Below are positions 1 through 8,743 of a stretch of DNA of 64,000 nt, in pieces. Location: positions 20,590 through 84,589 of the forward strand of contig CAIUMM010000076.1 of the NCBI GenBank assembly GCA_903900265.1, read 5' to 3'. The notes below the pieces were generated by a model. That model searched no databases, had not been told where the DNA came from, and worked only from the letters and a program-made list of their open reading frames with translations. The position numbers and the translations under genes were made by a program. Origin of the DNA: an uncultured Pseudomonadota bacterium. GTDB lineage: Bacteria > Myxococcota_A > UBA796 > SXON01. How positions within the stretch are numbered: position 1 is the stretch's first letter; each line of letters starts with the position of its first letter.

Positions 1-1
1 T

Positions 2-607
2 CGAGGCATGCGCGAGGACTACGGCGCCACGCGCGTCGAGGTGGTCTACAACGGCGTAGACCTCGAGCGGTTCAAGCCCGATCCCGAGGCTCGCCGGGCG
101 CTGCGGGCCGAGCGCGGCGTTCAAGGCCCGCTGGCGATCTTTGTCGGCAACGGCTTTCGTCGCAAGGGCCTCGACCTCGCGATCGCTGCGCTGCCGTCGG
201 ACTGGAAGCTGTGGGTGATCGGCGGCGACGCCGCTTGGAGCGCGCCGCCGAACGTGACCTTCCTCGGCGGACAACGCGACCCAGAGCGCTTCGTTCAGGC
301 CGCCGACCTGCTGGTGCTCCCGACGCGCTACGATCCCTTCGCGAACGTCTGCCTCGAGGCGATGGCGTGCGGCGTACCGATCCTGACGACCTCGACCAAC
401 GGCGCGGCAGAGATCGTGCCACATCCGTGGATGGTCGCGGACAGCTCCAGGGCGCTCCGGTCGGCCTGGGAGCAGATCGCGATCGGTGGCATCCACACGC
501 CGTTAGGCTCCCTCTGCCGCTCTGTGGCCGAGGGCTATACCCGAGAGCGGAGCTTCAGCGCCGCGTTTCAGCTCTTGCAGGATGCTGCGCAAGCCCGCGA
601 AGCCTGA
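2..607 (+). CDS. Glycosyltransferase family 4, C-terminal part (5' end outside window)
   Basis: The reading frame is open from the first bases, so the N-terminal acceptor-binding half lies outside the window and the ATG at 8 is probably internal. What remains is a GT-B C-terminal Rossmann domain. VYNGVDLERF is the usual hinge of GT4 enzymes, FVGNGFRRKGLDLAI is the donor-domain start, and RYDPFANVCLEAMACG is the nucleotide-sugar-binding EX7E-type region. The motif resembles WaaG/RfaG lipopolysaccharide glucosyltransferases (DPxxNxxLEAxACG), so a role in LPS core or another surface glycan is likely but inferred. The gene converges on the next gene with a 6-base gap. Family assignment is firm; the sugar and acceptor are unknown. 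Confidence 0.85.
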   Translation, partial: RGMREDYGATRVEVVYNGVDLERFKPDPEARRALRAERGVQGPLAIFVGNGFRRKGLDLAIAALPSDWKLWVIGGDAAWSAPPNVTFLGGQRDPERFVQAADLLVLPTRYDPFANVCLEAMACGVPILTTSTNGAAEIVPHPWMVADSSRALRSAWEQIAIGGIHTPLGSLCRSVAEGYTRERSFSAAFQLLQDAAQAREA

Positions 608-613
608 AGCGCT

Positions 614-2566
614 CTACGGAGCACCGCGGCGGGTCGAGCAGAGCTCCGCGCCGTAGACGTCCTCGTTGTTCGTCTCCGCGCACTCAGCGACCTCGCTGGT
701 CACGGCGGAGTTGCCCGCATCGACCTTCGCGTAGAGGCGCACGAGGTTCGTCGGCACCGGGTCAACGACGATGGTCACCGAGTCCAACGACCGACCAGCG
801 AGGATCGGCTCGGACACGGTCTCCTCGTGCAACAATCGCTGCTCGCCGGTGTCTAGCTCACCGTAAAGCTGAAGCGAGACGCCCGGCTCCACCGCTTGAT
901 AGCCGGGGTTCGCGACCTGCAGCGAGACGGTCAGGCGGTCCAGCTCACACTCGTCGGAGCACACATCCCGGATCGCGACCGTCAGATCCGGCCCAGCGTA
1001 TCCGCCCGCCGGCGCCAGATCCCCGGAGCGAAAGCTGTTGTATCGCAGCCAGTTGGGCTCCTCCCCAGCCGGGATCGCGCCGTCGTCGTCGATGTTGGTG
1101 ATGTGGTACGCGTGCTGGTTCCAGATTTTTCGACCGGGCATCCACGAATTCGCGGCGTCGCCGAACACGTAGATCCCTTGTTTGCCTGAGGTGTTGGGCA
1201 CGACGATCTCCGCGTGCCCATCACCGTCGACGTCGGCGACCACCGGATATTCCAACCAAGTTCCGTTGGTGTGCTGGCCGGACTGGAGCTTGACTGCGCC
1301 ATCTGCCCCGTTGAACGCCCACAGCATCGTCTCATCGGCGTAGACGGCTTCGGCTGCGCCATCACCCTCGAAGTCGAACACGCTCGACCCGGTGTTGCCC
1401 GAGGTCGCGTCTTGCGTCGTCGCCTGCCACTTGACCGAGCAGTCACTCTCAAAAACGGCGTAGCGAGAACCTGCGGCGGCAGCGAATTCCGCTTCGCCAT
1501 CGCCGTCAAAGTCCGCGACGGTCGGCGGGCCGCCGTAGCTCGCGCTGTCCGCGCCCGGGATGGAGGCGGAGCACAACACCCGCAGGTCATCGTCTTGGAG
1601 CCGGACCGTCCCGCCCGAGACCACAACGATCTCCCCCTTGGCGTCGTCGTCGAAGTTGCCGACCGCCGGGTAGCCGTCCTCGCCGCGGTTGCTGGCTTTG
1701 AGGGTGCCGTCTCGGTTGTACAGCGCGTTGCCGGTCACCACTTCTTGCAGACCGTCGCCGTCGATGTCTACGGCGAAGGCGGTGGTCCCGACGTTCTGCC
1801 CGTTGACGCCCGCCATCCCGGCGGTGCCCTTGCCGACGACCCGGCCCTGACTGTCGAGGATCGCGTTGCCGCAGATGATCTCGGGAGAGCCGTCGCCGTC
1901 CATGTCGGAGATCGCCGGATTGTCGGAGCTGCCCTGGATGTGGCCGGTCAACGGCACGCTGGTCCATTGCAGGCGCCCGCGATGATCGAACATCTTGATC
2001 CGCGCGTCCGCGGTAGGGACGACGATGTCGGCCCAGCCGTCGCCGTCTACATCCCCGATCGCGACGCCGCCCGTGGCTTGTACGTTCTGATCGGGGATGT
2101 TCACGCGCTCTGCGCCGTCCGCGCCAGAGACCACCCGCAGCGTACCGGCCGGGTAGTCGGCTCCGTAGGTGATGAACACGATGTCCGGCGTGTCGTTCGC
2201 GTCGGCTACGCCGTCCCCGTTGTCGTCGGTGAGCGGCCCGACCGCCGGCATCATCATCACGCTGACGTCGCCAGAAGCGACGGTGAAGCTGTCTTTTTTC
2301 CACTCAATCGCAGGCGTGAAGCGGTCGACGGACTCGCCCACGTTCAGGCACTCCTCGGTCTGAGCGATGGCGCGGCCGGGAAAAGTGTACGCATCACAGC
2401 TGTAGGGATCGGTGTCGACGGGCGCGCCGGTGTCCCCGAAGTTGGGCGAATCTGGCTGTGAAGCACCTGGATCCAGCAGCGAGCGCATGCCGTTCTCGAT
2501 GGTACATCCCGAAAGAACGATTAGCGGAAGGCCGTACAAAGCAAAAAGGCGCAGGTTCGATCGCAT
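614..2566 (-). CDS. FG-GAP/VCBS-repeat lipoprotein
   Basis: This 650-residue protein begins with a lipoprotein signal (hydrophobic stretch ending LIVLSGC, lipid Cys at residue 21). A short Asp/Pro/Thr linker (GDTGAPVDTDP) follows. From about residue 90 to 480 come repeated calcium-loop motifs of the FG-GAP/VCBS type, for example DNGDGVADAND, GDVDGDGWADI, SDMDGDGSPEI, VDIDGDGLQEV, ADFDGDGEAEF and ADVDGDGHAEI. They predict a beta-propeller with Ca2+ sites, as in integrin alpha chains. Residues about 520-640 look like a CARDB-type beta-sandwich with paired cysteines. It is probably anchored in the outer membrane and may bind ligands or surfaces. No catalytic motif is visible. A GGGGTGAG sequence lies just before the ATG. 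Confidence 0.85.
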   Translation of the reverse strand: MRSNLRLFALYGLPLIVLSGCTIENGMRSLLDPGASQPDSPNFGDTGAPVDTDPYSCDAYTFPGRAIAQTEECLNVGESVDRFTPAIEWKKDSFTVASGDVSVMMMPAVGPLTDDNGDGVADANDTPDIVFITYGADYPAGTLRVVSGADGAERVNIPDQNVQATGGVAIGDVDGDGWADIVVPTADARIKMFDHRGRLQWTSVPLTGHIQGSSDNPAISDMDGDGSPEIICGNAILDSQGRVVGKGTAGMAGVNGQNVGTTAFAVDIDGDGLQEVVTGNALYNRDGTLKASNRGEDGYPAVGNFDDDAKGEIVVVSGGTVRLQDDDLRVLCSASIPGADSASYGGPPTVADFDGDGEAEFAAAAGSRYAVFESDCSVKWQATTQDATSGNTGSSVFDFEGDGAAEAVYADETMLWAFNGADGAVKLQSGQHTNGTWLEYPVVADVDGDGHAEIVVPNTSGKQGIYVFGDAANSWMPGRKIWNQHAYHITNIDDDGAIPAGEEPNWLRYNSFRSGDLAPAGGYAGPDLTVAIRDVCSDECELDRLTVSLQVANPGYQAVEPGVSLQLYGELDTGEQRLLHEETVSEPILAGRSLDSVTIVVDPVPTNLVRLYAKVDAGNSAVTSEVAECAETNNEDVYGAELCSTRRGAP

Positions 2567-2685
2567 CGCTCACCCCAAGGAAAAGTCGCCCATCGCAGGC
2601 CACCTGAATTGACTGTGTCGGACCAGCGTCCCGCTCGGTCCACGACGAAGGGCTGAACTCCCCCGCCTCCGTTACAGACTACGGC

Positions 2686-3255
2686 ATGGCCAGAAAGTTC
2701 CTGCTCACCGGCTTCGGACCCTTCCTCGACGTCACCGACAACCCCTCAGGTCGGCTCGCTGCGCTGCTCAACGGCGCGCTGCTGGAGGACGTTTCCGAGC
2801 TTCGGCGACCACCCCGCGAGCCGGTGCAGGTGTGCGGGAAGGTGCTCGCCGTCCGCTACGACACCTGCGCGGCGGAGACGCTGCTCGCTGCCAAACAGAT
2901 CGGCGCCGTCGGCATCCTCGGCATGGGCGTCGCGCGCGGGGCCACAGCGCCACGCGTCGAGCGCACCGGGCGAGCGGCGGTGGGACCCACTCCGGATGCA
3001 GGAGGCGTCATCGGGAGCACGCTCGGGAGTGTGCCAGAGCGTCGTAGCGCCCACGCGGACGCGCTCGCAGCCGCCCTCGGCCTACGCATCTCCGACGACG
3101 CCGGGGCCTATGTGTGCAATGCGTGGCTGTACGGCGTGCTCGGCGGCACCACGCTCCCCGCGGCGTTCTTGCATCTGCCCGATCAAGGGATGGATCCCGA
3201 CGCGCTGCTCCGCGGCCTCGCGACGTGGATCAGCGGCGTCGAAGACCCAGACTAA
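2686..3255 (+). CDS. pcp: Pyroglutamyl-peptidase I-like (family C15) cysteine peptidase
   Basis: The 189-residue protein starts with LLTGFGPFLDVTDNPS, the hallmark N-terminus of pyrrolidone-carboxyl peptidases. The catalytic triad can be placed: Glu92 in RVERTG, Cys144 in YVCNAWLYG and His163 in FLHLPD. Spacing and total length are close to known Pcp enzymes (about 200-215 residues). The predicted reaction is removal of N-terminal pyroglutamate from peptides in the cytoplasm. Similarity between the motifs is weak, and the segment after Glu92 lacks the usual AxN signature, so specificity could differ. The last bases overlap the end of the convergent M32 gene. No clear ribosome-binding site precedes the ATG. 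Confidence 0.75.
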   Translation: MARKFLLTGFGPFLDVTDNPSGRLAALLNGALLEDVSELRRPPREPVQVCGKVLAVRYDTCAAETLLAAKQIGAVGILGMGVARGATAPRVERTGRAAVGPTPDAGGVIGSTLGSVPERRSAHADALAAALGLRISDDAGAYVCNAWLYGVLGGTTLPAAFLHLPDQGMDPDALLRGLATWISGVEDPD

Positions 3256-4745
3256 CGAGAGACCCCATACAGCTTGCCCTGTCGGCTCCACAGGTGCGCC
3301 ATCAGGTCCTCGACGGGATCACGATCGCCGACCGCGTCCTTGAAGATGCGGGGCGCGTCCTGGGTGTGGCCGCGGCTGTGGATGCGCTCGCGCAGCCAGG
3401 TGAGGATCGGCGCGAAGTCGCCCTGCGCGACGCGGTCCCACAGGTCGGGCAGCTCCTTGACCAGCGTGGCGCCGAGGCTGGCCGCGTAGAGATTGCCGAT
3501 GGTGTAGCTCGGGAAATACCCGAACAACCCGCTGGACCAGTGCACGTCCTGCAGGATGCCATCGCGCGCAGAAGGAGCGACGACGCCCACGATGCGCCGG
3601 TACGCGTCGTTCCACGCTTCGGGCAGATCCCGCGCGTTCAGCTCGCCGCTGATGATGCGCAGCTCCAGCTCGAACCGAACGATGATGTGCAGGTTGTACG
3701 TCGCTTCATCCGACGCAACCCGAACCAGCGAGCGCTCGACCCGGTTGGCCGCGCCGTACAGCTGCATCGGCGTGAGCGCCAGATCCGGCCAGATCTCCCG
3801 CATCCGCGGCTGCAGGTACTCAAAGAACGGCAAAGACCGCCCGATGAAGTTCTCCCAAAGACGGCTTTGCGACTCGTGGATGCCCATACCTGCGGCGCGG
3901 TTCAAGCCCGTGCCCGCGAGGTGCTTGGGCAAACCCTGCTCGTACAGGCCGTGCCCGCATTCGTGCACGGTGCTCCCGAGCGTACAAAGGAAGTCATTCG
4001 CCAGCAATCGCGTGGTGAGCCGCACGTCGCCCACGCCGAGATCGGTGGTGAACGGGTGCGCGGCGAGGTCCAGCCGGCCCGCGTTCAGGTCAAAGCCGAG
4101 GTCGCCCAACAGCCGATCGGACAAGGCGCGCTGCCCGACGGTGTCGAGCTCGGGGATCACCCCTTCGGGGTGCGGTCGGCCCGCAACCGCGTCCAACAGC
4201 TTGTTCAGCTCGGGCGCGAGGCGCTCGAACATCGGCCGCAGCTCGGCGACCGTCGAGCCCGGATCGTAGTCTTCGAGCAGCGCGTCATAGAGGTGCGCAC
4301 CCGGCCCCTGCAGCGGGAGCAGCAAGCGCGCGATCTCGCGGTTGAGGTCGATGATGCGCTGCAGCTGCCCCTCGAAGATCGAGTAGTCATCGGCCTGCTT
4401 GGCCTTGTGCCAGGCGTTGAAGCCCTCGGAGCGCGCGGTCGCCAGATCCTCGACGAGCTGCGTGGGCAGCAAGGTGGCGCGCTTGTAGTTCCGCAGCGCG
4501 TTCCGAACCGCGGCGGCCTGCGGCTCACCGAGCTCCTGGCTGCTCAAAATGCCCAACCACTCCCCGACCTCAGGCGAGGTCGCCCGCTGGTGGGTCAGCT
4601 TGCTCATCAGCGCCGACTGCGCCGCGCGAGTGTCGGCCGCGCCCGGAGGCATGTAGCACTGCTCATCCCAGCCGATCACGCTCGCGATCCCGTTGAGCGT
4701 GTCGAGCTCTTTGATGCGTTCGGTAAGGCAGGTCCATGCGTCCAT
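3252..4745 (-). CDS. Carboxypeptidase Taq-type (M32) metallopeptidase
   Basis: This 497-residue cytoplasmic metallocarboxypeptidase has the normal length for family M32. The zinc site is the HECGH motif (His261, Glu262, His265). Glu291 in GIHESQSRLWENF is the third ligand, and that stretch is itself a family signature. The N-terminal part (ASVIGWDEQCYMPPGAADTR) matches the first helices of Thermus and Pyrococcus M32 enzymes, and TIGNLYAASL near the C-terminus is also typical. It removes C-terminal residues broadly, usually not proline. A GGAG lies six bases before the ATG. The gene diverges from the helicase gene and overlaps the Pcp gene tail-to-tail, so two peptidases sit side by side on opposite strands. 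Confidence 0.93.
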   Translation of the reverse strand: MDAWTCLTERIKELDTLNGIASVIGWDEQCYMPPGAADTRAAQSALMSKLTHQRATSPEVGEWLGILSSQELGEPQAAAVRNALRNYKRATLLPTQLVEDLATARSEGFNAWHKAKQADDYSIFEGQLQRIIDLNREIARLLLPLQGPGAHLYDALLEDYDPGSTVAELRPMFERLAPELNKLLDAVAGRPHPEGVIPELDTVGQRALSDRLLGDLGFDLNAGRLDLAAHPFTTDLGVGDVRLTTRLLANDFLCTLGSTVHECGHGLYEQGLPKHLAGTGLNRAAGMGIHESQSRLWENFIGRSLPFFEYLQPRMREIWPDLALTPMQLYGAANRVERSLVRVASDEATYNLHIIVRFELELRIISGELNARDLPEAWNDAYRRIVGVVAPSARDGILQDVHWSSGLFGYFPSYTIGNLYAASLGATLVKELPDLWDRVAQGDFAPILTWLRERIHSRGHTQDAPRIFKDAVGDRDPVEDLMAHLWSRQGKLYGVSR

Positions 4746-4813
4746 TACGGCTCCAAGTCATGCAAAGGGGGCGGAAATGCGGTGTCCCAGACCTAACCCG
4801 GGTAAGGGGCGCT

Positions 4814-7237
4814 GTGCTGCGCTGGAACGACCTTGATCGAACCCTGAACCTCGGGGTGCGCGACCTGCTGACCGCAGGAGAGCGCCGATTTACGGGCTCG
4901 TCGCGGGATCAGCTGCTGGCGATGTCGTCCCGAGGACGCCTGAAAGCCGGTCAGGACCTGCATCGAGCGGTCGCGCTCGCCAACAGCGAGCTCCCCGGGG
5001 AGGGCTGGAGCAGCGAGCGCACCGTGCGCGTGAGCCTGACCATCCGCGGCTGGACCTGCACCCTGCACGGGCGCCTCGACGGCGTCGAACAGACCGATCA
5101 GTACACGATCCTCGAAGAGGTGAAGTCCACGGCGTTGAGCCAAGACGCGCTGATGCAGGTCGGCGCCTTTCCCGAATGGGAAGGGCAGCTCGCGCTCTAC
5201 CTGTGGATGGCGACCGAGCTGCGCTGGACGGCGCCGCTCGGGCAGCTGCGGGTGGTGTCGCTGCTCGACGGCGGGCAGCGGATCTGGACGCTCTCGCCCG
5301 ATCCTGCATGGGCAGGCATCGTCACCCGCACGCTCGATCGCTGGGTCGCGGAGCGCGAGGACTGGCTGGCCTGGCAAGGACGCCGCAGGGACGTACCGGT
5401 GCGCGCCGCGCACGATGCCTGGCGCGACGGCCAGCAGGACATGGTCAGCACCGTAGAGCGCGCCGTGCTGGACGGGCGACACCTGCTGCTCGTCGCGCCG
5501 ACCGGGGTCGGAAAGACCGCAGCGGTGCTCGCCGGGGTGTTGAGCGCCGCCGCCCGCAGCGGCCTCGGCGTGTACTGGGCCACCGCAAAAGGCACGCAGC
5601 AGTGGGTCGCCGAAAAGACCGCACGCGCGATGATCGAGGCGGGAACTCCGCTGCGCGCGGTGACGCTGCGCTCCAGAGAGAACGCCTGCTGCAACACCCG
5701 CGGCCCCGGAACCACCGAGAAGGACATCGACTGCAGGGCGGAGTCCTGCAGGTTCGCGGACGGACACGCCGATCGCGTCGAAGCGTCGCGGCTGATGCAG
5801 CGCATGGTGCCCGGACACGCAGGCGCCGCCGAGCTCGACGCTGCGGCGGCTTCGTTTACGGTGTGTCCCTACGAGCTGGCGATCGAGCTGGGGAGTCGCG
5901 CGGATCTGGTCATCGGCGACTACAATCAGGCCTTTGATCCGGCGCACGCGCTGACGCGGCTGTTCGAAGAGCGCGACTGGGTGGTTGTCGTCGATGAAGC
6001 CCACCAGCTGCCGGATCGCGCGATGGCCTATGGCTCGCCGACCTTGCCGATCGCGCTGTGCGTGCCGGTGATCGTGAACGAAGATCCGCGCTGGGAGGCG
6101 ATGCGCCTGTTGGCGCTTGAAGTGCAGCAACGCGTCGTAGACGCCGAATGGCGCGCGGTCGCAACGCGCAGCACCGCGCGGCCGGGGGCGCTCGAAGGCG
6201 AGGTCGCGACCCTCGTCGAGCTGAACCCCGCGGAGTGGACGGACCTGCGCGATCGCATCGACGAGCTCGCGGTCGACCACGCGCGGCTGCGGGACGTGGC
6301 GGATCCCGACGCCTGCCTCGCATGGGAAGCGCTCGCGATGGCCGTGGTGCGCTTTGTGGACGCCCTCGGGCGCGCCGGGGACGAGACCGTGGTGATCTGG
6401 ACGCCGGCGGGCCTACGGCTGCTGTGCCGGGACCCGGCGCGCCTGTTGAAGCCCGCGTTTGATCGCTTCCTCGCCAGCGTCTCGATGAGCGCGACGCTGA
6501 GCCCTCCCTGGTTCTACAGCGAGCGCTGCGGGCTCGACGCCGATCGCACCGATGAGCTGCGCATCCCCTCGCCGTTCCCCGCCGAGCATCGACGCGTGGT
6601 GGTGGTCAACGGCGTGTCCACGGCATGGAAAGACCGGGAGCGCAGCCGATCCAGCCTCCGCGCGGTGCTGGAAGGCATCGTCGTCGCGCATGAGGCCGAA
6701 CGCCGGCTACCAGGAGATAAATCTGGAAACATCGCGTTCTACTTTGCCAGTTACGAGATGCGCGATGATCTCTGCGTAGGTTTGGAGCTAGGCGGGAGGC
6801 GCCTGCTCGCCCCCGCGCGACCGGACGCAGGTCACGACGAAGAGGCCGCCCGCGCGTGGGTGGCCGAGGAGCTGGCCGCGCGCAGCGATGTCGTCTTAGC
6901 GACCGTGCTCGGAGGCGTCTACGCCGAAGGCATCGATCTGCCCAACCAGGCGCTCTCCACCGTGGTGATCGTCGGGCCGTCCATGCCGCCGCCCAGCGTA
7001 GACCGCCATCTGCTTCGGGAATGGTACGAAGACCGCTGGGACGCAGGCTTTGACTTGGCTTTTGTACAACCGGGGATGACCCGCGTGGTGCAAGCCGCCG
7101 GCCGCGTGGTCCGGTCTGCGACCGACAAAGGCACCGTCTGGTTGGTGTGCGAGCGTTTTCTACGCAGGGAGTTCGCCGACTATCTGCCCGACGACTGGGT
7201 GGTCACGCGCATCGCAGCGAGCAAGGTCGCGGGCTGA
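4814..7237 (+). CDS. RecB-type nuclease fused to XPD/DinG-like Fe-S helicase
   Basis: The frame opens at 4736, but the first 26 codons look non-coding and overlap the divergent M32 gene. A GTG at 4814, with AAGGGG four bases upstream, gives a better start and an 807-residue protein. Residues about 30-175 (GTG numbering) carry a PD-(D/E)XK nuclease of RecB type: His50, Asp89 in HGRLDG, Glu102-x-Lys104 in EEVKS, and QLALY (Gln125, Tyr129). The helicase follows, with Walker A APTGVGKT (Lys234), then Cys292/293, Cys307, Cys312 and Cys351, placed like the Fe-S cysteines of XPD/DinG, then the DEAH box near 394, and a C-terminal RecA-like domain ending with QAAGRVVR. It probably processes branched or damaged DNA. 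The partner pathway is unknown. Confidence 0.85.
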   Translation: MLRWNDLDRTLNLGVRDLLTAGERRFTGSSRDQLLAMSSRGRLKAGQDLHRAVALANSELPGEGWSSERTVRVSLTIRGWTCTLHGRLDGVEQTDQYTILEEVKSTALSQDALMQVGAFPEWEGQLALYLWMATELRWTAPLGQLRVVSLLDGGQRIWTLSPDPAWAGIVTRTLDRWVAEREDWLAWQGRRRDVPVRAAHDAWRDGQQDMVSTVERAVLDGRHLLLVAPTGVGKTAAVLAGVLSAAARSGLGVYWATAKGTQQWVAEKTARAMIEAGTPLRAVTLRSRENACCNTRGPGTTEKDIDCRAESCRFADGHADRVEASRLMQRMVPGHAGAAELDAAAASFTVCPYELAIELGSRADLVIGDYNQAFDPAHALTRLFEERDWVVVVDEAHQLPDRAMAYGSPTLPIALCVPVIVNEDPRWEAMRLLALEVQQRVVDAEWRAVATRSTARPGALEGEVATLVELNPAEWTDLRDRIDELAVDHARLRDVADPDACLAWEALAMAVVRFVDALGRAGDETVVIWTPAGLRLLCRDPARLLKPAFDRFLASVSMSATLSPPWFYSERCGLDADRTDELRIPSPFPAEHRRVVVVNGVSTAWKDRERSRSSLRAVLEGIVVAHEAERRLPGDKSGNIAFYFASYEMRDDLCVGLELGGRRLLAPARPDAGHDEEAARAWVAEELAARSDVVLATVLGGVYAEGIDLPNQALSTVVIVGPSMPPPSVDRHLLREWYEDRWDAGFDLAFVQPGMTRVVQAAGRVVRSATDKGTVWLVCERFLRREFADYLPDDWVVTRIAASKVAG

Positions 7238-7243
7238 ACCCCG

Positions 7244-7261
7244 CGCCGCGGAGTCGCGGCG
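7244..7261. terminator. GC-rich hairpin between convergent genes
   Basis: CGCCGCG and CGCGGCG form a 7-bp stem around a GAGT loop, in the 37-base gap between the helicase gene and the convergent antiporter gene. There is no T-run on either side, so it is at most a weak or Rho-assisted bidirectional terminator. Confidence 0.35.
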
Positions 7262-7274
7262 GAATCAAATCACG

Positions 7275-8627
7275 TCAGGATGGCCGCTTGAACGCCCAGG
7301 TAAGCAGCGGCGGCGTCACCAGCGTGGTGCACATCACCATGATCACGATGGCGGTAAACGTAGCCGGCTCGATGATCGGCTCGCCGGCGACGTGCAGCCC
7401 CAGCCCGATGTTGGCGAAGATCAGCCCGACCTCACCCCGCGGGATCATGCCGATGCTCACCGGCAAGCGGCGCACGCCCGGCCCAAAGACACCGAGCGCT
7501 GAAGCCTGTTTGCCGAGGATCGCCACCCCGGTGAGCGCGGCCGCCAGCCACAGCGCGGAGACGTTTGCGAAGTGGCTGAGATCGACCCGAAAGCCCATGA
7601 CGACGAAAAAGACCGGCGCCAGAAAGGACGAGACCGGGTGGATCAGCTGCTCCAGCTCATACTCGCCCTGATCGACGAAGCTGCGGAAGTGCGCCGCTTC
7701 GAGGATCAGCCCCGCCGCGAAGGCGCCGACGATCGGCGCGAGCCCCACGGCCCCCGCGGCCCATGCCAGCAAGAAGCAGAACGCCAGCGAGACGGCGAGC
7801 AGTACGCCACCGCCGCTCAAGCGCGCCGCCGTCCAGAACAGCCGGGGCGCCGCCCAGGAACCGATCGCGATGGCGCCGAACAAGAAGCCTACGGCTTTGG
7901 CGACGATCCAGAGGATGGGCCCGGGCTCGGCCGCCACGCCGCGATCCGCAGCGCCGATAATCGCGCTCACGGCGGCGAGGATCACCAGCCCGAGCACATC
8001 ATCGATGACCGCAGCCCCAAGGATGATCCGCGCCTCTGGGCTCTGGGACTGCCCCACATCCGCCAGCACGCGCGCGGTGATGCCGACGCTCGTCGCGGTG
8101 AGCGTCGCGCCGACAAACAAGTGCACGTACCAGGAATGTTCCGGCTGCAGCAGCGCGCTCACGCCCCAGCCGAGCGCGAACGGCACGACAACGCCGATAC
8201 ACGCGACGGCGAGCGCAGACAGGCCCACCTTCGCCATCTGGCCCAGCGTGGACTCCAGCCCGACCTGAAACAACAGCACGATCACGCCCAGCTCGGCGAG
8301 CGCGCCTACGACGACGTCGTGCTCGATAAAGTCCAGCCCGTGCCAGCCCAAAAGCTTCAGGTTTCCGACCAGCAGGCCCCCCGCCAGCTCCCCCAGCACC
8401 GCCGGCTGGCCCAAGCGGATCGCGAGGCTCCCACACAGCTTCGCGACGACGAGGATCACCGTGAGCGCCAGCAGCGTAGGCTGCAGATCGCCGCCCCCGG
8501 CGAACGCAGGCCCGACGATCGCGCACACCGCGAGCGCACCGAAGAGGTGCGAGAAGCGCAGCGGCGATCGGCCCGCGGGTACAGGACGGGCGACGGAGGT
8601 GGCTTCGGCTCGGGCAGCAGGGTTCAT
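7275..8627 (-). CDS. Cation:proton antiporter, CPA2 family (NapA/Kef type)
   Basis: The protein is 450 residues of mostly membrane helices after a 25-residue hydrophilic start. AAVIDDVLGLVIL (Asp209-Asp210) matches the ion-binding double-aspartate motif of electrogenic CPA2 antiporters such as Thermus NapA. Other family features are LGELAGGLLVGN near residue 79, LLFQVGLES near 118, and GATLTATSVGITARVL near 173. It lacks the C-terminal RCK/TrkA-N domain of Kef channels, so a Na+/H+ or K+/H+ antiport role in pH or salt homeostasis is the simplest inference. It is transcribed away from pheT, and 116 bases separate the two starts. Confidence 0.9.
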   Translation of the reverse strand: MNPAARAEATSVARPVPAGRSPLRFSHLFGALAVCAIVGPAFAGGGDLQPTLLALTVILVVAKLCGSLAIRLGQPAVLGELAGGLLVGNLKLLGWHGLDFIEHDVVVGALAELGVIVLLFQVGLESTLGQMAKVGLSALAVACIGVVVPFALGWGVSALLQPEHSWYVHLFVGATLTATSVGITARVLADVGQSQSPEARIILGAAVIDDVLGLVILAAVSAIIGAADRGVAAEPGPILWIVAKAVGFLFGAIAIGSWAAPRLFWTAARLSGGGVLLAVSLAFCFLLAWAAGAVGLAPIVGAFAAGLILEAAHFRSFVDQGEYELEQLIHPVSSFLAPVFFVVMGFRVDLSHFANVSALWLAAALTGVAILGKQASALGVFGPGVRRLPVSIGMIPRGEVGLIFANIGLGLHVAGEPIIEPATFTAIVIMVMCTTLVTPPLLTWAFKRPS

Positions 8628-8677
8628 GGCGCCGCCAAGCTAAGCACCGCTACCCCAGACTGAAAGCCGAGATCAAC

Positions 8678-8713
8678 GTGAACGTCGACGTGGAGGTCGA
8701 CGCGGACGCTGAC
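8678..8713. repeat. GTN-GAN periodic tract with ACGTCGACGT palindrome
   Basis: In the divergent gap between the antiporter gene and pheT lies a 36-base tract of alternating GTN and GAN-like codons. It contains GTCGACG twice (11-base offset) and a perfect palindrome ACGTCGACGT at 8682-8691. Read in one frame it encodes a short Val-Asp alternating peptide that runs into a TAG just before pheT. It could be a protein-binding site in the shared promoter region or the end of a decayed gene. No function can be assigned. Confidence 0.35.
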
Positions 8714-8743
8714 GTTGCTCAAGTTCAGGGTTAGTTCCCCGCG

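Noticed and set aside
1214..2461. 415-codon plus-strand ORF opposite the FG-GAP gene
   Set aside because: It arises from the repeated Asp/Gly codons on the other strand and has no recognisable fold.
3114..4796. 560-codon plus-strand ORF opposite the M32 peptidase gene
   Set aside because: Antisense shadow with Arg/Gln-rich, domain-free translation; the minus strand carries a complete M32 enzyme.
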